This document shows, in pieces, positions 25,174 to 34,302 of a DNA stretch of 64,000 nucleotides; the first letter of the stretch is position 1, and the number at the start of each line of letters is the position of its first letter. A program made the position numbers and the translations under genes. The stretch is from Sporosarcina sp. P32b (lineage in GTDB: Bacteria; Bacillota; Bacilli; Bacillales_A; Planococcaceae). A model generated the notes under the pieces. It was not told where the DNA came from. It worked only from the letters and a program-made list of their open reading frames with translations, and ran no database searches. The stretch covers positions 1 through 64,000 of the forward strand of contig NZ_PDZB01000012.1 in NCBI RefSeq assembly GCF_002743335.1, given 5' to 3'.

Positions 25174-26360
25174 CAATTGAGCTAAATCAAATCTCTACGC
25201 TGTTTTTAGCGTTAGCTCTCCTAACACTGGGTACGATGTTAGTCCGTAAAGTCGGCTTTCTCCAGAAATTCTGTATACCTGCCCCTGTTGTTGGCGGTTT
25301 ACTATTCGCGTTTTTAGCGACTATTTTAAAGTACTTCAATTTACTAAGTTTTACATTGGACACATCATTGCAAAATTTATTTATGTTGACGTTTTTCACA
25401 ACAGTCGGTCTTGGCGCTAGTTTTCGTCTGATCCGTCTAGGCGGAAAATTATTGATGATCTACTGGGCAGCTTGTGGCTTCTTAGCACTAGCTCAAAATG
25501 CCATAGGTGTCTCCATGTCCTACATATTCGGTTTGCATCCGTTGATCGGTATGATGGCTGGTGCTGTCTCCATGGAGGGCGGGCACGGTGGTGCAACTGC
25601 TTACGGGGAAACGTTAGAAAGTCTAGGGATTGATTCTGCATTATCTATCGGTATTGCAGCAGCTACTTTTGGACTCGTAGCAGGCGGTCTAATCGGTGGT
25701 CCAATCGTTAAATACTTGATCAATAAATATGATTTAAAATCTACGGAAGTCGAGCATGAAAAAGCATATTCCGTGGAATCATTAGAAAAACCAATCAACA
25801 CAGATAACTTCCTAACACAGACGTTATTGATTACTCTTTGTATCGCAGGCGGTACATTGATTGGAGATTTATTCTCTAGCGCAACTGGTTTCGTCATGCC
25901 AGGATACGTAGGAGCGATGTTCGTTGCAGTGATCGTACGAAACATTGTGGACCGTGTGAAAGAAGATGCAGTTCATATGACAAGCATCAATTTGATCGGC
26001 GACGTATCACTCGGTATTTTCTTATCGATGGCGTTAATGAGCATCAAGCTGTGGGAAGTTGCAGATTTGGCACTTCCATTGTTACTAATCGTCTTTGTAC
26101 AAGTGATCTTCGTCGCGTTGTTTGCGATCTTCATCCTGTTCCGTTTACTCGGTAAGGATTACGACGCAGCGGTTATGATCGCTGGTTTCGCAGGCCACAG
26201 TTTGGGTGCGACGCCAAATGCGATGGCCAACATGGCAGCTGTTACAGGACGCTATGGCCCGTCACGCAAAGCCTTCTTGATCGTGCCTATCGTAGGCGCC
26301 TTCCTCATAGACGTCGTCTCGATGCCGATCATCATCACTACGATTAATATATTTGCTTGA
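25170..26360 (+). CDS. gltS: GltS-family sodium/glutamate symporter
   Basis: This 396-residue membrane protein has the two inverted halves of the GltS family: G-x-x-x-x-x-G-A-V-S-M-E-G-G-H-G-G-A-T-A-Y in the first half, and the A-G-H-S-L-G-A-T-P-N-A-M-A-N-M loop in the second. It should move glutamate with Na+. It overlaps hutG by four bases and is translated with it. No clear terminator follows; a hairpin repeat begins 68 bases downstream. Confidence 0.9.
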   Translation: MTIELNQISTLFLALALLTLGTMLVRKVGFLQKFCIPAPVVGGLLFAFLATILKYFNLLSFTLDTSLQNLFMLTFFTTVGLGASFRLIRLGGKLLMIYWAACGFLALAQNAIGVSMSYIFGLHPLIGMMAGAVSMEGGHGGATAYGETLESLGIDSALSIGIAAATFGLVAGGLIGGPIVKYLINKYDLKSTEVEHEKAYSVESLEKPINTDNFLTQTLLITLCIAGGTLIGDLFSSATGFVMPGYVGAMFVAVIVRNIVDRVKEDAVHMTSINLIGDVSLGIFLSMALMSIKLWEVADLALPLLLIVFVQVIFVALFAIFILFRLLGKDYDAAVMIAGFAGHSLGATPNAMANMAAVTGRYGPSRKAFLIVPIVGAFLIDVVSMPIIITTINIFA

Positions 26361-26427
26361 GCGTAAATGAAAGCAAAATCTAAATCTAACGTTTTCTACA
26401 CTTAAGATATTACTTGTGAGTGCGAAG

Positions 26428-26559
26428 GGATTGAAGCTCCAGCTGGGGACGCTTTCCGGAGGGCGTGGCTTGAGCCTCCTCATCGCAAAGTGCGCTCCTG
26501 CGGGGTCTCAAGGCGCACGCTGATCCTCCCGGAGTCGCCCCAGCTTCCGCTTCAATCCT
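26428..26559. repeat. long hairpin repeat element, copy A
   Basis: The element starts with GGATTGAAG and ends with CTTCAATCC. The left arm contains GCTGGGGACGCTTTCCGGAG and the right arm, read in reverse complement, GCTGGGGCGACTCCGGGAG, so the two arms pair imperfectly over about 40 bases. Copies B (26723-26851) and C (52378-52542) share both arm types. No coding frame is supported. It is probably a non-autonomous dispersed element. Confidence 0.75.
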
Positions 26560-26722
26560 ACCTAACGAGTGGGGGTACTTATATCGCTCATTGTAGGTAG
26601 TGTGTGAATTATTGTTGTGTTCCAACTTATTTAAGTTCAAGGACTGATCAAGTTCTAGATCAAAACTAATTACAAGGCTAGTTTTAATGCACAACAATAA
26701 GTGTCAACCACTTGCTATGCAA
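26560..26722. other. AT-rich spacer between hairpin elements
   Basis: This spacer between repeat copies A and B shows no supported gene, hairpin terminator or promoter that I can defend. It contains TTCAAGGACTGATCAAGTTC-type partial dyads only. Confidence 0.4.
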
Positions 26723-26851
26723 GGGATTGGTGCGTAGGAGGGGCGACTCCTAGGGGATCAGCTCGACAGATGAGACAACCAAAGGGAGCTCGCGACCTGG
26801 TTGGCTCATCGCGAGCCCTCAGGAAAGCGTCCCCTCCGTAGCACCAATCCC
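26723..26851. repeat. long hairpin repeat element, copy B
   Basis: The element runs from GGGATTGGTGC to GCACCAATCCC. The left arm carries GGAGGGGCGACTCC and the right arm, reverse complemented, GGAGGGGACGCTTTCC. These are the same two arm types as copies A and C, but the orientation is inverted relative to A and the outermost bases differ. Confidence 0.75.
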
Positions 26852-26883
26852 AACCCCAACACCAATTAACCTTACACCATTTC

Positions 26884-26911
26884 CAAGAACCGACGCTCTC
26901 GGTTCTTTTTT
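26884..26911 (+). terminator. intrinsic terminator
   Basis: AAGAACCGA pairs with TCGGTTCTT, followed by a run of Ts. It lies about 80 bases before pepT and ends any transcript from the gltS side. Confidence 0.75.
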
Positions 26912-26989
26912 CATTCGTTTTAAGCGAAATATTCACACACCTCTGTTAAAATGAAAACATTAATTCGTCTCTTGAGAGGAGCCTGCTAC

Positions 26990-28216
26990 ATGAAAGAAGA
27001 ACTGATCGAACGACTCATCCGCTACGCTAAAATTGACACTCAATCCGACGCTGCTTCGGACACGACACCGTCCACCGCAAAACAATGGGATCTGCTGCGG
27101 GTGCTTGAAAAAGAAATGACCGACATCGGTCTTGAGGAAATCTCGGTGGACGAAAACGGCTACCTATTCGGCACCCTACCAGCTAACACTGACAAACAAC
27201 TGCCAACAGTGGGCTTCCTAGCGCACGTCGACACCGCGACTGATTACACAGGTACAAACGTCAACCCTCAGCGCATCGACAACTATAACGGTAAAGATAT
27301 TTCATTGAATGAAACAACCCTTATGAGCGTACAAGCATTTCCTGAGCTTAACAACTACCTCGGCCACACGTTAATTACGACGGACGGTACGACTTTACTT
27401 GGTGCTGATGATAAAGCCGGTATCGCGGAAATTATGACAGCTATGCATTATTTAGTTGAACATCCCGAAATCAAACATGGCAAAGTGCGTGTCGGCTTCA
27501 CACCTGACGAGGAAATCGGACGTGGCCCCCATAAATTTGACGTAGAACGATTTGGCGCAGATTTCGCTTATACAATGGATGGTGGACCGCTTGGAGAACT
27601 TCAGTATGAAAGCTTCAATGCTGCAGGCGCGGTAGTCACGTTCAACGGAACGAATGTGCATCCAGGAACTGCAAAAGACAAAATGGTCAACTCCCTATTG
27701 ATTGCGGCAGAATTTCATCAAGCTATGCCGGAACATGATATCCCGCAAGAAACAGAGAACTATGAAGGCTTTATTCATTTGATGGAAGCGAACGGTTCCG
27801 TAGAAAAAACTACCTATCAATATATTATTCGTGACTTTGACAAGAGTTCTTTTGAATCACGCAAACAACTCTTACATGACACTGCTACGCATTTAAAAGA
27901 GAAGTATGGTGAACATACGATAGAGTTGACAGTAACGGATCAATACTTCAATATGGGCGAGAAGATTACCCCTGTTATGGAAATCGTCGACGTAATGGCG
28001 GATGTCTATCGTAGTCTCGATATTGAACCAAAAATCGCACCGATTCGTGGCGGGACGGATGGTTCACAACTTTCCTATATGGGAATGCCAACGCCAAACA
28101 TCTTCACAGGCGGTGAAAATTACCACGGTAAATACGAATTTATCTCAGCGGACAATATGGTGAAAGCTACACAAGTCATTATTGAAGCGCTAAAACTTCA
28201 AGAACAGCGAGGTTAA
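26990..28216 (+). CDS. pepT: peptidase T (tripeptide aminopeptidase)
   Basis: This 408-residue M20 metallopeptidase removes the N-terminal residue of tripeptides in the cytoplasm. Visible motifs are [18 protein letters not shown] (zinc and catalytic Asp), [14 protein letters not shown] (catalytic Glu), [10 protein letters not shown] and [11 protein letters not shown] use the ATG at 26990, eight bases after GAGAGGAG, where homology begins. It is followed four bases later by a drug/metabolite exporter gene. Confidence 0.95.
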   Translation: MKEELIERLIRYAKIDTQSDAASDTTPSTAKQWDLLRVLEKEMTDIGLEEISVDENGYLFGTLPANTDKQLPTVGFLAHVDTATDYTGTNVNPQRIDNYNGKDISLNETTLMSVQAFPELNNYLGHTLITTDGTTLLGADDKAGIAEIMTAMHYLVEHPEIKHGKVRVGFTPDEEIGRGPHKFDVERFGADFAYTMDGGPLGELQYESFNAAGAVVTFNGTNVHPGTAKDKMVNSLLIAAEFHQAMPEHDIPQETENYEGFIHLMEANGSVEKTTYQYIIRDFDKSSFESRKQLLHDTATHLKEKYGEHTIELTVTDQYFNMGEKITPVMEIVDVMADVYRSLDIEPKIAPIRGGTDGSQLSYMGMPTPNIFTGGENYHGKYEFISADNMVKATQVIIEALKLQEQRG

Positions 28217-28220
28217 GTGT

Positions 28221-29174
28221 ATGAGGGCAATTGGAATTGGCATATTATCCGCCCTCTTTTTCGCGGTGACATTTGTGCTGAATCGGTCCATGGAACTCGA
28301 TGGTGGTAGTTGGATGTGGAGTGCATCATTGCGTTATTTCTTCATGGTGCCATTCCTAGTGGTCATCGTAGCCATGCGTGGGGGCTTATCTGGCGTAAAA
28401 CGAGAGATGACTGCAGCGCCTTGGCTCTTTTTCATCTGGAGTTTCGTAGCATTCGTGCTGTTTTATGGTCCGCTGACGTTTTCAGCCGGATATAGTCCGG
28501 GGTGGCTCGTTGCGGGAACATGGCAAATGACCATCGTTGCGGGTGTGTTGCTAGCACCCTTCTTTACATTTCAAACTACGACAGAAACTGGTGAAATGCG
28601 CACAATCCGTCACCGCATTCCTGCGGTATCATTGGTCATTTCATTGATCATCTTAGTCGGTGTTGTGCTGATCCAGATTCCACATGCAGGGAGCGTCTCG
28701 ACGAAAACGATACTTCTTGGTACCTTGCCGCTAGTCATTGCTGCGTTCTCCTACCCGCTCGGCAATCGAAAAATGATGAATCTAGTCGGTGGACGGCTCG
28801 ATATGTTCCAGCGTGTACTGGCGATGACACTGATGACGATACCGATTTGGTTACTACTAGCGGGCTATGCAGTGATAACTGTCGGCTTGCCTTCTCTAAG
28901 TCAGGTCGTGCAGTCATTAATTGTCTCAGTCAGTTCAGGCGTGATCGCCACTTCACTATTCTTCATGGCGACGGATATGGTGCAACATGATCAAGGCAAA
29001 TTGGCAGCTGTCGAAGCTACACAGTCCGTCGAATTAATTTTCGCCATGCTTGGTGAGATGCTATTGCTTAGCTTGCCATTGCCGGGCGCACTATCATTAG
29101 TCGGCGTGCTAGTAATTATCGGAGGCATGTCGTTGCATAGTTATCAAACTTCATTGGCCGCAAAGAACGTGTAG
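28221..29174 (+). CDS. DMT-superfamily (EmrE-type) efflux protein
   Basis: This 317-residue protein has about ten membrane segments and belongs to the multidrug resistance efflux branch of the DMT superfamily: the N-terminus is L-F-F-A-V-T-F-V-L-N-R, with a duplicated half from about 160. It starts four bases after pepT, so the two are probably co-transcribed. The substrate is unknown. A strong terminator follows at 29175-29226. Confidence 0.82.
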   Translation: MRAIGIGILSALFFAVTFVLNRSMELDGGSWMWSASLRYFFMVPFLVVIVAMRGGLSGVKREMTAAPWLFFIWSFVAFVLFYGPLTFSAGYSPGWLVAGTWQMTIVAGVLLAPFFTFQTTTETGEMRTIRHRIPAVSLVISLIILVGVVLIQIPHAGSVSTKTILLGTLPLVIAAFSYPLGNRKMMNLVGGRLDMFQRVLAMTLMTIPIWLLLAGYAVITVGLPSLSQVVQSLIVSVSSGVIATSLFFMATDMVQHDQGKLAAVEATQSVELIFAMLGEMLLLSLPLPGALSLVGVLVIIGGMSLHSYQTSLAAKNV

Positions 29175-29226
29175 AAAAGGGTTGTCCGATGAGTCAGTTA
29201 CTGACTTGTCGGACAACCCTTTTTCA
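29175..29226. terminator. bidirectional terminator
   Basis: GGGTTGTCCGA pairs with TCGGACAACCC around an inner dyad (AGTCAG...CTGACT), ending in TTTTT. It lies between the convergent DMT genes. Confidence 0.9.
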
Positions 29227-30129
29227 AACTTCACGTTCTTTTATTTGTGGTGGAATGCGTTTTTTCAATAGTTGTGGTCTGACTTCCGACAATAAAATCG
29301 CAATAAAGATAATGAGTGCACCCAGGAACATGCGGAACGTCAATATTTCATAGGCAAGGGCTACAGAGAAAATCATGCCCCAAACTGATTCTGTTGATAA
29401 TATAATGGCTGCTTTCGTCTCCGATAAGTGTTTCTGCCCAACTGTTTGCATCAAGAATGCCAGAGTCGTAGAAAATACAGCTAAGTACAGCACCGAACTT
29501 ATACCCTGTGGTTCCAAGGAAAATGACATCTCGCCCATTCCGATGACGGTTACGCAACTAATCACGGCGGCGACAACCATTTGCAATAGCGTTAGCAAAA
29601 TAGCATCTTCCGTGCGGACAAATCGTGCCGTGTAGAAAATATGAAATGCGAACATCACAGCACAACCAAGCGTCAGTAAATCGCCTATGTTAATAGTGGT
29701 TGACCACTGCAACGATAAAACCGCCACTCCAATCAGTGCCAATACTGCTCCAAACAATTCAAATGTATCCAGCTTCCGCTTATATAAAATCCACGCGATA
29801 AACGGAACTATCACTACATTGACACCGGTTAAAAACGCATTTTTTGAAGGCGTTGTAAACTGTAAGCCTACGGTCTGCAATGCAAATGCCGCATACAGCA
29901 AAACGCCAAGCAGTGCGCCTTTCCATAAAATCGACTGATCTATTCGAAGTAGACGTTTATGAAAGACGATACTAAGTAACAGCGCCCCTATTGTAAAACG
30001 TACAGCTAAAATTTGATACGGTGTGTAATATTCTAAAGCGAGCGCGCTCATCACAAAGCCGCTCCCCCAGATGATAGCGGTGATCGTCAATCCAATCTCA
30101 CCTATGTATTTCCTCATGTCCTTCACCAT
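29224..30129 (-). CDS. EamA-family (DMT) transporter
   Basis: This 301-residue protein has ten membrane segments and two EamA repeats (A-I-I-W-G-S-G-F at the N-terminus; L-S-T-E-S-V-W-G near 240). It is a member of the RhaT/EamA exporter group with unknown substrate. An ATG four codons downstream (30117) could also serve, with AAGGAC upstream. It is monocistronic, convergent with another DMT gene. Confidence 0.88.
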   Translation of the reverse strand: MVKDMRKYIGEIGLTITAIIWGSGFVMSALALEYYTPYQILAVRFTIGALLLSIVFHKRLLRIDQSILWKGALLGVLLYAAFALQTVGLQFTTPSKNAFLTGVNVVIVPFIAWILYKRKLDTFELFGAVLALIGVAVLSLQWSTTINIGDLLTLGCAVMFAFHIFYTARFVRTEDAILLTLLQMVVAAVISCVTVIGMGEMSFSLEPQGISSVLYLAVFSTTLAFLMQTVGQKHLSETKAAIILSTESVWGMIFSVALAYEILTFRMFLGALIIFIAILLSEVRPQLLKKRIPPQIKEREV

Positions 30130-30367
30130 ACTTCCACTAGTCAGTGCTATTATTTTAGCATGATTTTCTGTCAGATTATAGCTGAATTCCTACAAACTCC
30201 AAATACAATCCTTAATTCAAAGAACATCGATAAATGGTATTCACTCAGACTTTAAGGGGCACACGTTCCTTCCAAAGCGCCAATCGCTAACAGTCTTGCT
30301 ACATCAAAAAAGAAGCCATCACTAGAAGTCACAAACATCATGACTTCTCGGACAGCTCCACCAACTA

Positions 30368-31450
30368 TCAATCTTCGTATAACCCAATCTCTTTAATCGC
30401 ACGCTCGACAAGTGACGGATCAACAGACTTATCGAAGTCGATTTCACCACGTATCGCCCCGTTCGCTTTGTACATCTCATACTGTTTTTTAATATCATCA
30501 ATAAACATCTTGCCGTTCGGATCGAGTCCCGTCACGAACACTCTTTCCCATAACTCAGGATCTTTTAGCGCCGTGTGTTTCACCATGATGTCTATAATCT
30601 CATCTTTACCTTGATCTTTAAAGAACGCGTCGTTATAGTCACGCACCCCTTTTAGATAGGCAGCCATAAAGCGTAACGATAATTCTTCATTCGCCATGAA
30701 TTGCGGTGAAGCCAACACCATAGCGATCTGCGATTCAGGCGCGTAATCAGTGGCGTCTCCGAAACGTACGTGAAAACCTTTATTGACACCCTGCGCGATA
30801 AGCGGTTCAATATTCAACGCAGCATCAATTGTTCCTGAATCAATCGCTCCAAGCATCGCACCGAAGTCCGCGATATGCACATATTCTACATCCTCTTCCG
30901 TCAAGCCTGCATGCTTCAGCATCTCTTCATAGATATACCCATCAATGGAGTTACGGGACGATACCGCAATTTTCTTTCCTTTAAAGTCGCTGTACTCCTT
31001 GATTTCATCAACCATATGATTACCGATAACAAAACTGAAATAGGACTTGCCGGGCATATTATGGCCTTTATCCGCGATGATTCGTACGTCAATTCCCTGA
31101 GCGATCGCGTTAAAGAATGATGCGGTCGAAACGCCACCTGCGATATCTACTTCGCCAGCGGCTAGTGCAGGCAACATATCATCGCTGTTTGCAAAGTCCG
31201 CAAAATCTACACGTATATTATAGTCATCAAAATAGCCCTTTTCTTTCGCAATATAGAAACCTGCTCCAGAAGCAGCTCCATCTTCCGCTATGAATACTTT
31301 CGCCTGCTTTTCAAGTGGTGCCAAATCACCTGATGCCGGCTTGCCATCATTTGTTACGGGTTTCACTACTTCTTTCGGAGAACATGCCCCCATCATCAAT
31401 ACGATCGATAATAGGCTGAACAATCCCGCCTTCTTTATCCACTTCCCCAC
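30368..31450 (-). CDS. NitT/TauT-type ABC substrate-binding lipoprotein
   Basis: This 360-residue SsuA/NMT1-like protein has a lipoprotein signal peptide with lipobox M-M-G-A-C. The GTG at 31448-31450 is the best start because it gives a compact signal peptide and lies five bases after AAAGGAGAG. The two-lobe fold is recognisable by A-A-G-E-V-D-I-A and L-N-I-E-P-L-I-A. The family binds nitrate, sulfonates, pyrimidines or similar small molecules; nothing here decides which. It forms an importer with the two upstream genes. The C-terminal part differs from ThiY and SsuA proteins that I know. Confidence 0.87.
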   Translation of the reverse strand: MGKWIKKAGLFSLLSIVLMMGACSPKEVVKPVTNDGKPASGDLAPLEKQAKVFIAEDGAASGAGFYIAKEKGYFDDYNIRVDFADFANSDDMLPALAAGEVDIAGGVSTASFFNAIAQGIDVRIIADKGHNMPGKSYFSFVIGNHMVDEIKEYSDFKGKKIAVSSRNSIDGYIYEEMLKHAGLTEEDVEYVHIADFGAMLGAIDSGTIDAALNIEPLIAQGVNKGFHVRFGDATDYAPESQIAMVLASPQFMANEELSLRFMAAYLKGVRDYNDAFFKDQGKDEIIDIMVKHTALKDPELWERVFVTGLDPNGKMFIDDIKKQYEMYKANGAIRGEIDFDKSVDPSLVERAIKEIGLYED

Positions 31451-31470
31451 ATCATCTCTCCTTTTATCAC

Positions 31471-32250
31471 TTATTCCCTTGATTTTAGTACTTCCTCTTG
31501 CAAGTGACGCCATATATCAATGAATTTTGCGGCCATTTCTGGATCTTTCCGCACATCCTCCATCTTCCTCGGCCTCGGCATATCGATAATGATTTCTTCA
31601 ATGATCTTCCCGGGTTGGGCTCCCATCAACAGAATCCGATCACTGAGCAATAATGCTTCATCGATACTATGTGTAATGAACAACACGGTTTTCTTTGTCT
31701 CTGCCCAAATACTTAATAACTCTTCCTGTAATATAAAGCGATTTTGTTCATCGAGTGCACCGAACGGTTCATCCATCAATAAAATCTCAGGATCATTCGC
31801 AAAAGCCCTCGCAATACTCACGCGCTGCTTCATTCCGCCAGACAATTCCTTTGGGTAGAGCGAAGCAAAGCGTTCCAACCCCGTCTTCTTCAAGTAAAAG
31901 TCCGTTCGTTCAGTAATGAAGGCTTTTGGTAAGTTTCGCATTTTTAACCCAAAGGCTACATTTTCACGTACCGTCAGCCACGGAATAACACCGCGTTCCT
32001 GGAATACCATCGATTGCAACGGCCGGTCGTTCGTTTCTGTTGCAATCGTAAAACTTCCGACACTCGGCTGTTCCAGTCCAGCCAGAATACGTAACAGCGT
32101 CGTCTTACCGCATCCACTCGGACCAACGATACAAACGAATTCTCCTTCATCTACCGTTAGGGAAATATCTTCAAGCGCGATGACACTGCCCTGTTTCTTA
32201 TAAAAAGCTTTCATTAACCCATCTACTGTAATCTTTGGCTTCCCCTCCAT
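31471..32250 (-). CDS. NitT/TauT-type ABC transporter ATPase
   Basis: This 259-residue ABC ATPase has Walker A G-P-S-G-C-G-K-T-T, signature L-S-G-G-M-K-Q-R and Walker B L-L-M-D-E-P-F-G-A-L-D, typical of SsuB/TauB. The ATG at 32248-32250 follows GGAGGTG, which overlaps the permease stop codon. It is the middle gene of the permease-ATPase-binding protein unit. Confidence 0.92.
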   Translation of the reverse strand: MEGKPKITVDGLMKAFYKKQGSVIALEDISLTVDEGEFVCIVGPSGCGKTTLLRILAGLEQPSVGSFTIATETNDRPLQSMVFQERGVIPWLTVRENVAFGLKMRNLPKAFITERTDFYLKKTGLERFASLYPKELSGGMKQRVSIARAFANDPEILLMDEPFGALDEQNRFILQEELLSIWAETKKTVLFITHSIDEALLLSDRILLMGAQPGKIIEEIIIDMPRPRKMEDVRKDPEMAAKFIDIWRHLQEEVLKSRE

Positions 32251-32255
32251 TTCAT

Positions 32256-33074
32256 TCACCTCCATGGCAATAATTTATTTTGAAGCGCGCGCAGAATAAG
32301 CGAGAATAAATAACCGAAAAAGGAGATGAGTATTAATCCCACATACATTTCGGGCAATAAGAAAGCTTTATAGGACGTCCATATCAAATAACCAATCCCA
32401 GAAGTTGCTCCCATCATTTCTGCTGCCACGATCGTCAATAGCGCAATTGCCTGCCCCATCTGGATTCCTTCGAGCATGACAGGAAGTGCTCCAGGAAGCG
32501 CAATTTTAAAGAAGAAATTCCATTGGCTCGTTTGATAGTTATTGGCAACATCCAAATAAATTTTATCAATATTCAATACACCCGCCGCCGTATTAATGAC
32601 AACTGGGAAAAACACACTCCCGGCAATCGTCACGACCTTTGACAAATCTCCAATTCCAAATAAAATAATGATGATTGGCAATAATGCCAACGTCGGAATC
32701 GGCATAAGAGCCATGACAATCGGTTGAACGAAATGCCGGATTGGAGAATATAATCCCATCAATAAACCGACAATGATCCCAGGTATAACGCCTGCCAAAA
32801 ATCCAATGAAAATCCGATATAATGAGACACCAACATGTTTCGCCATCACGCCGCTCACAACCATGTCATAAAAGGTTTGCACAATCGTACTGGGCGGCGG
32901 GAAAAAGCGAATATCCAAGATACCCGTTCTCGACATCACTTCCCATAGCACCAGCAGGAATAACGGTGACACAATCGTCAACAACTGCTTGCCGCGTTCT
33001 TTGCGTTGCCGCAACTTCCATTCCCTTTGCTCCACCTCAAATGATTCATTGCGAGCCAATTCTTGAGTCTCCAC
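32256..33074 (-). CDS. NitT/TauT-type ABC transporter permease
   Basis: This 272-residue protein has about six membrane segments and the binding-protein-dependent transport motif (E-A-A-x(3)-G-like segment seen here around Q-M-G-Q-A-I-A-L-L-T-I-V-A-A-E-M). It starts at GTG 33074 after GAGGTGG. The N-terminal 25 residues are charged and cytoplasmic. It is the first gene of the three-gene importer, divergent from the FhuF-like gene. Confidence 0.9.
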   Translation of the reverse strand: METQELARNESFEVEQREWKLRQRKERGKQLLTIVSPLFLLVLWEVMSRTGILDIRFFPPPSTIVQTFYDMVVSGVMAKHVGVSLYRIFIGFLAGVIPGIIVGLLMGLYSPIRHFVQPIVMALMPIPTLALLPIIIILFGIGDLSKVVTIAGSVFFPVVINTAAGVLNIDKIYLDVANNYQTSQWNFFFKIALPGALPVMLEGIQMGQAIALLTIVAAEMMGATSGIGYLIWTSYKAFLLPEMYVGLILISFFGYLFSLILRALQNKLLPWR

Positions 33075-33181
33075 TCTTCACCACCTCTTCACTGCCTATT
33101 GTATGTAAAGGCCTAGTAAACTGGTTGGGCAGGTATCACGTTCGGGTTGTTTCCACAAAGTAGTTTGATTATACTGAAGCT

Positions 33182-33889
33182 ATGACTACACTTACATCAG
33201 ACCAAATCAGAGAATTGAATAGTTACAGTGTCTACTTGGAACAGCCAGCACATCCCGTATTCACGCTAGCGGACGTACTAGATTCCTCAAAAGTACAGAG
33301 TATCGTCCAAGTCGCCCAGACCGTCAGCCAAAGTCCGAATGAAGTCGTCGCTACTTCGTTCTTTGTACGCCGACTCGGTATGTTTTTCGCCATGCAGCTT
33401 TATAATTTAGCTGCATACGATGAAATGTGGAACGGATTGGCAGAAAATTTACGGTTCGGTGCCCGGGAAGAATTCGGTAATAAGACGATTAGCATTTTTG
33501 TCGATAGCGCAGATTGGGAAATAACCGATGACGAAAACCGACAAGCGCATATTCGTCGAGTGCTGGATGATGCACATGCAGTGATTACATCATTGCGTAG
33601 CGTGGTGCCCATATCTCCACTTACCTTATGGGAGAATATCTTCGGCTTCTGGCTCTGGCAATATCATGTATTATTGTCTGATCCAGGATCGGAAATGGAA
33701 GCAAGAGAAGATTTGGAGACACTAAAAAACGACACCACATGGACGGGTATCGCGGATCACTCACGTTTCGCAAGCTATTTAAACGGTGCCGAACCATCCG
33801 CCTTATTGAATACGACAGTTCGCAAAACCTGCTGTTTCTCTAAAGATGTACCCGGGTTGATGCGTTGCGGCTTTTGTCCATTACCGTGA
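33182..33889 (+). CDS. FhuF-like (2Fe-2S) ferric reductase-type protein
   Basis: This 235-residue protein ends in C-C-F-S-K-D-V-P-G-L-M-R-C-G-F-C, the C-C-x10-C-x2-C pattern of FhuF, which binds a [2Fe-2S] cluster and releases iron from ferric siderophores by reduction. The body contains the W-E-N-I-F-G-F segment typical of the family. No siderophore transporter lies nearby, and I could not find a convincing Fur box upstream, so the iron role rests on the family. A shared terminator follows. Confidence 0.82.
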   Translation: MTTLTSDQIRELNSYSVYLEQPAHPVFTLADVLDSSKVQSIVQVAQTVSQSPNEVVATSFFVRRLGMFFAMQLYNLAAYDEMWNGLAENLRFGAREEFGNKTISIFVDSADWEITDDENRQAHIRRVLDDAHAVITSLRSVVPISPLTLWENIFGFWLWQYHVLLSDPGSEMEAREDLETLKNDTTWTGIADHSRFASYLNGAEPSALLNTTVRKTCCFSKDVPGLMRCGFCPLP

Positions 33890-33927
33890 AAAAACAGGCT
33901 TTCGCTCAATACGCGAAGGCCTGTTTT
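33890..33927. terminator. bidirectional terminator
   Basis: AAAACAGGC and GCCTGTTTT enclose a TTCGC/GCGAA inner stem. It lies between the convergent FhuF-like gene and the small membrane protein gene. Confidence 0.85.
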
Positions 33928-34205
33928 CAACGTTTTCGGTAAGCATGATAGGATTGTTTCGTCGAATAGATAATGCCCATTGCCGCACCACTATAAAAAA
34001 AACCCATGAATATTCCTGCAGACAAATTCTTTGGATGACTGATGAATATAGATATAGCGAGCGCAACTACCGTGGCTACTGTAGAAAGCCAACTTAGCGG
34101 CACTTTAAAAAACCACTTGGCCATCAGTACCACAACCAAAACAACTGGAACACCCCACATCGCATCCCACACATTGGTATGAATAACTGGAAATTCCGTC
34201 AGCAT
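33927..34205 (-). CDS. small membrane protein, unknown function
   Basis: This 92-residue protein has three hydrophobic segments (about 17-36, 38-57 and 63-82) and a basic Lys/Tyr/Arg C-terminus. The ATG follows AAAGGGTG at seven bases. I do not recognise the family. It is monocistronic and convergent with the FhuF-like gene, sharing its terminator. Confidence 0.7.
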   Translation of the reverse strand: MLTEFPVIHTNVWDAMWGVPVVLVVVLMAKWFFKVPLSWLSTVATVVALAISIFISHPKNLSAGIFMGFFYSGAAMGIIYSTKQSYHAYRKR

Positions 34206-34261
34206 CCGCTAACACCCTTTCGTTTTTGTTAGGATGTGCAGTTTTGCTTTATTTATCCACA

Positions 34262-34300
34262 AAAAACCTCCTAGACAAAAGACTAGGAGGTTATTTTTAT
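34262..34300 (-). terminator. intrinsic terminator
   Basis: AACCTCCTAG pairs with CTAGGAGGTT and has A/T-runs on both sides. It closes the AI-2E family gene transcript. Confidence 0.85.
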
Positions 34301-34302
34301 CG

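Noticed and set aside
26428-26851. Insertion sequence explanation for the paired hairpin elements
   Set aside because: No transposase frame or target-site duplication is visible; only non-coding inverted arms are present.
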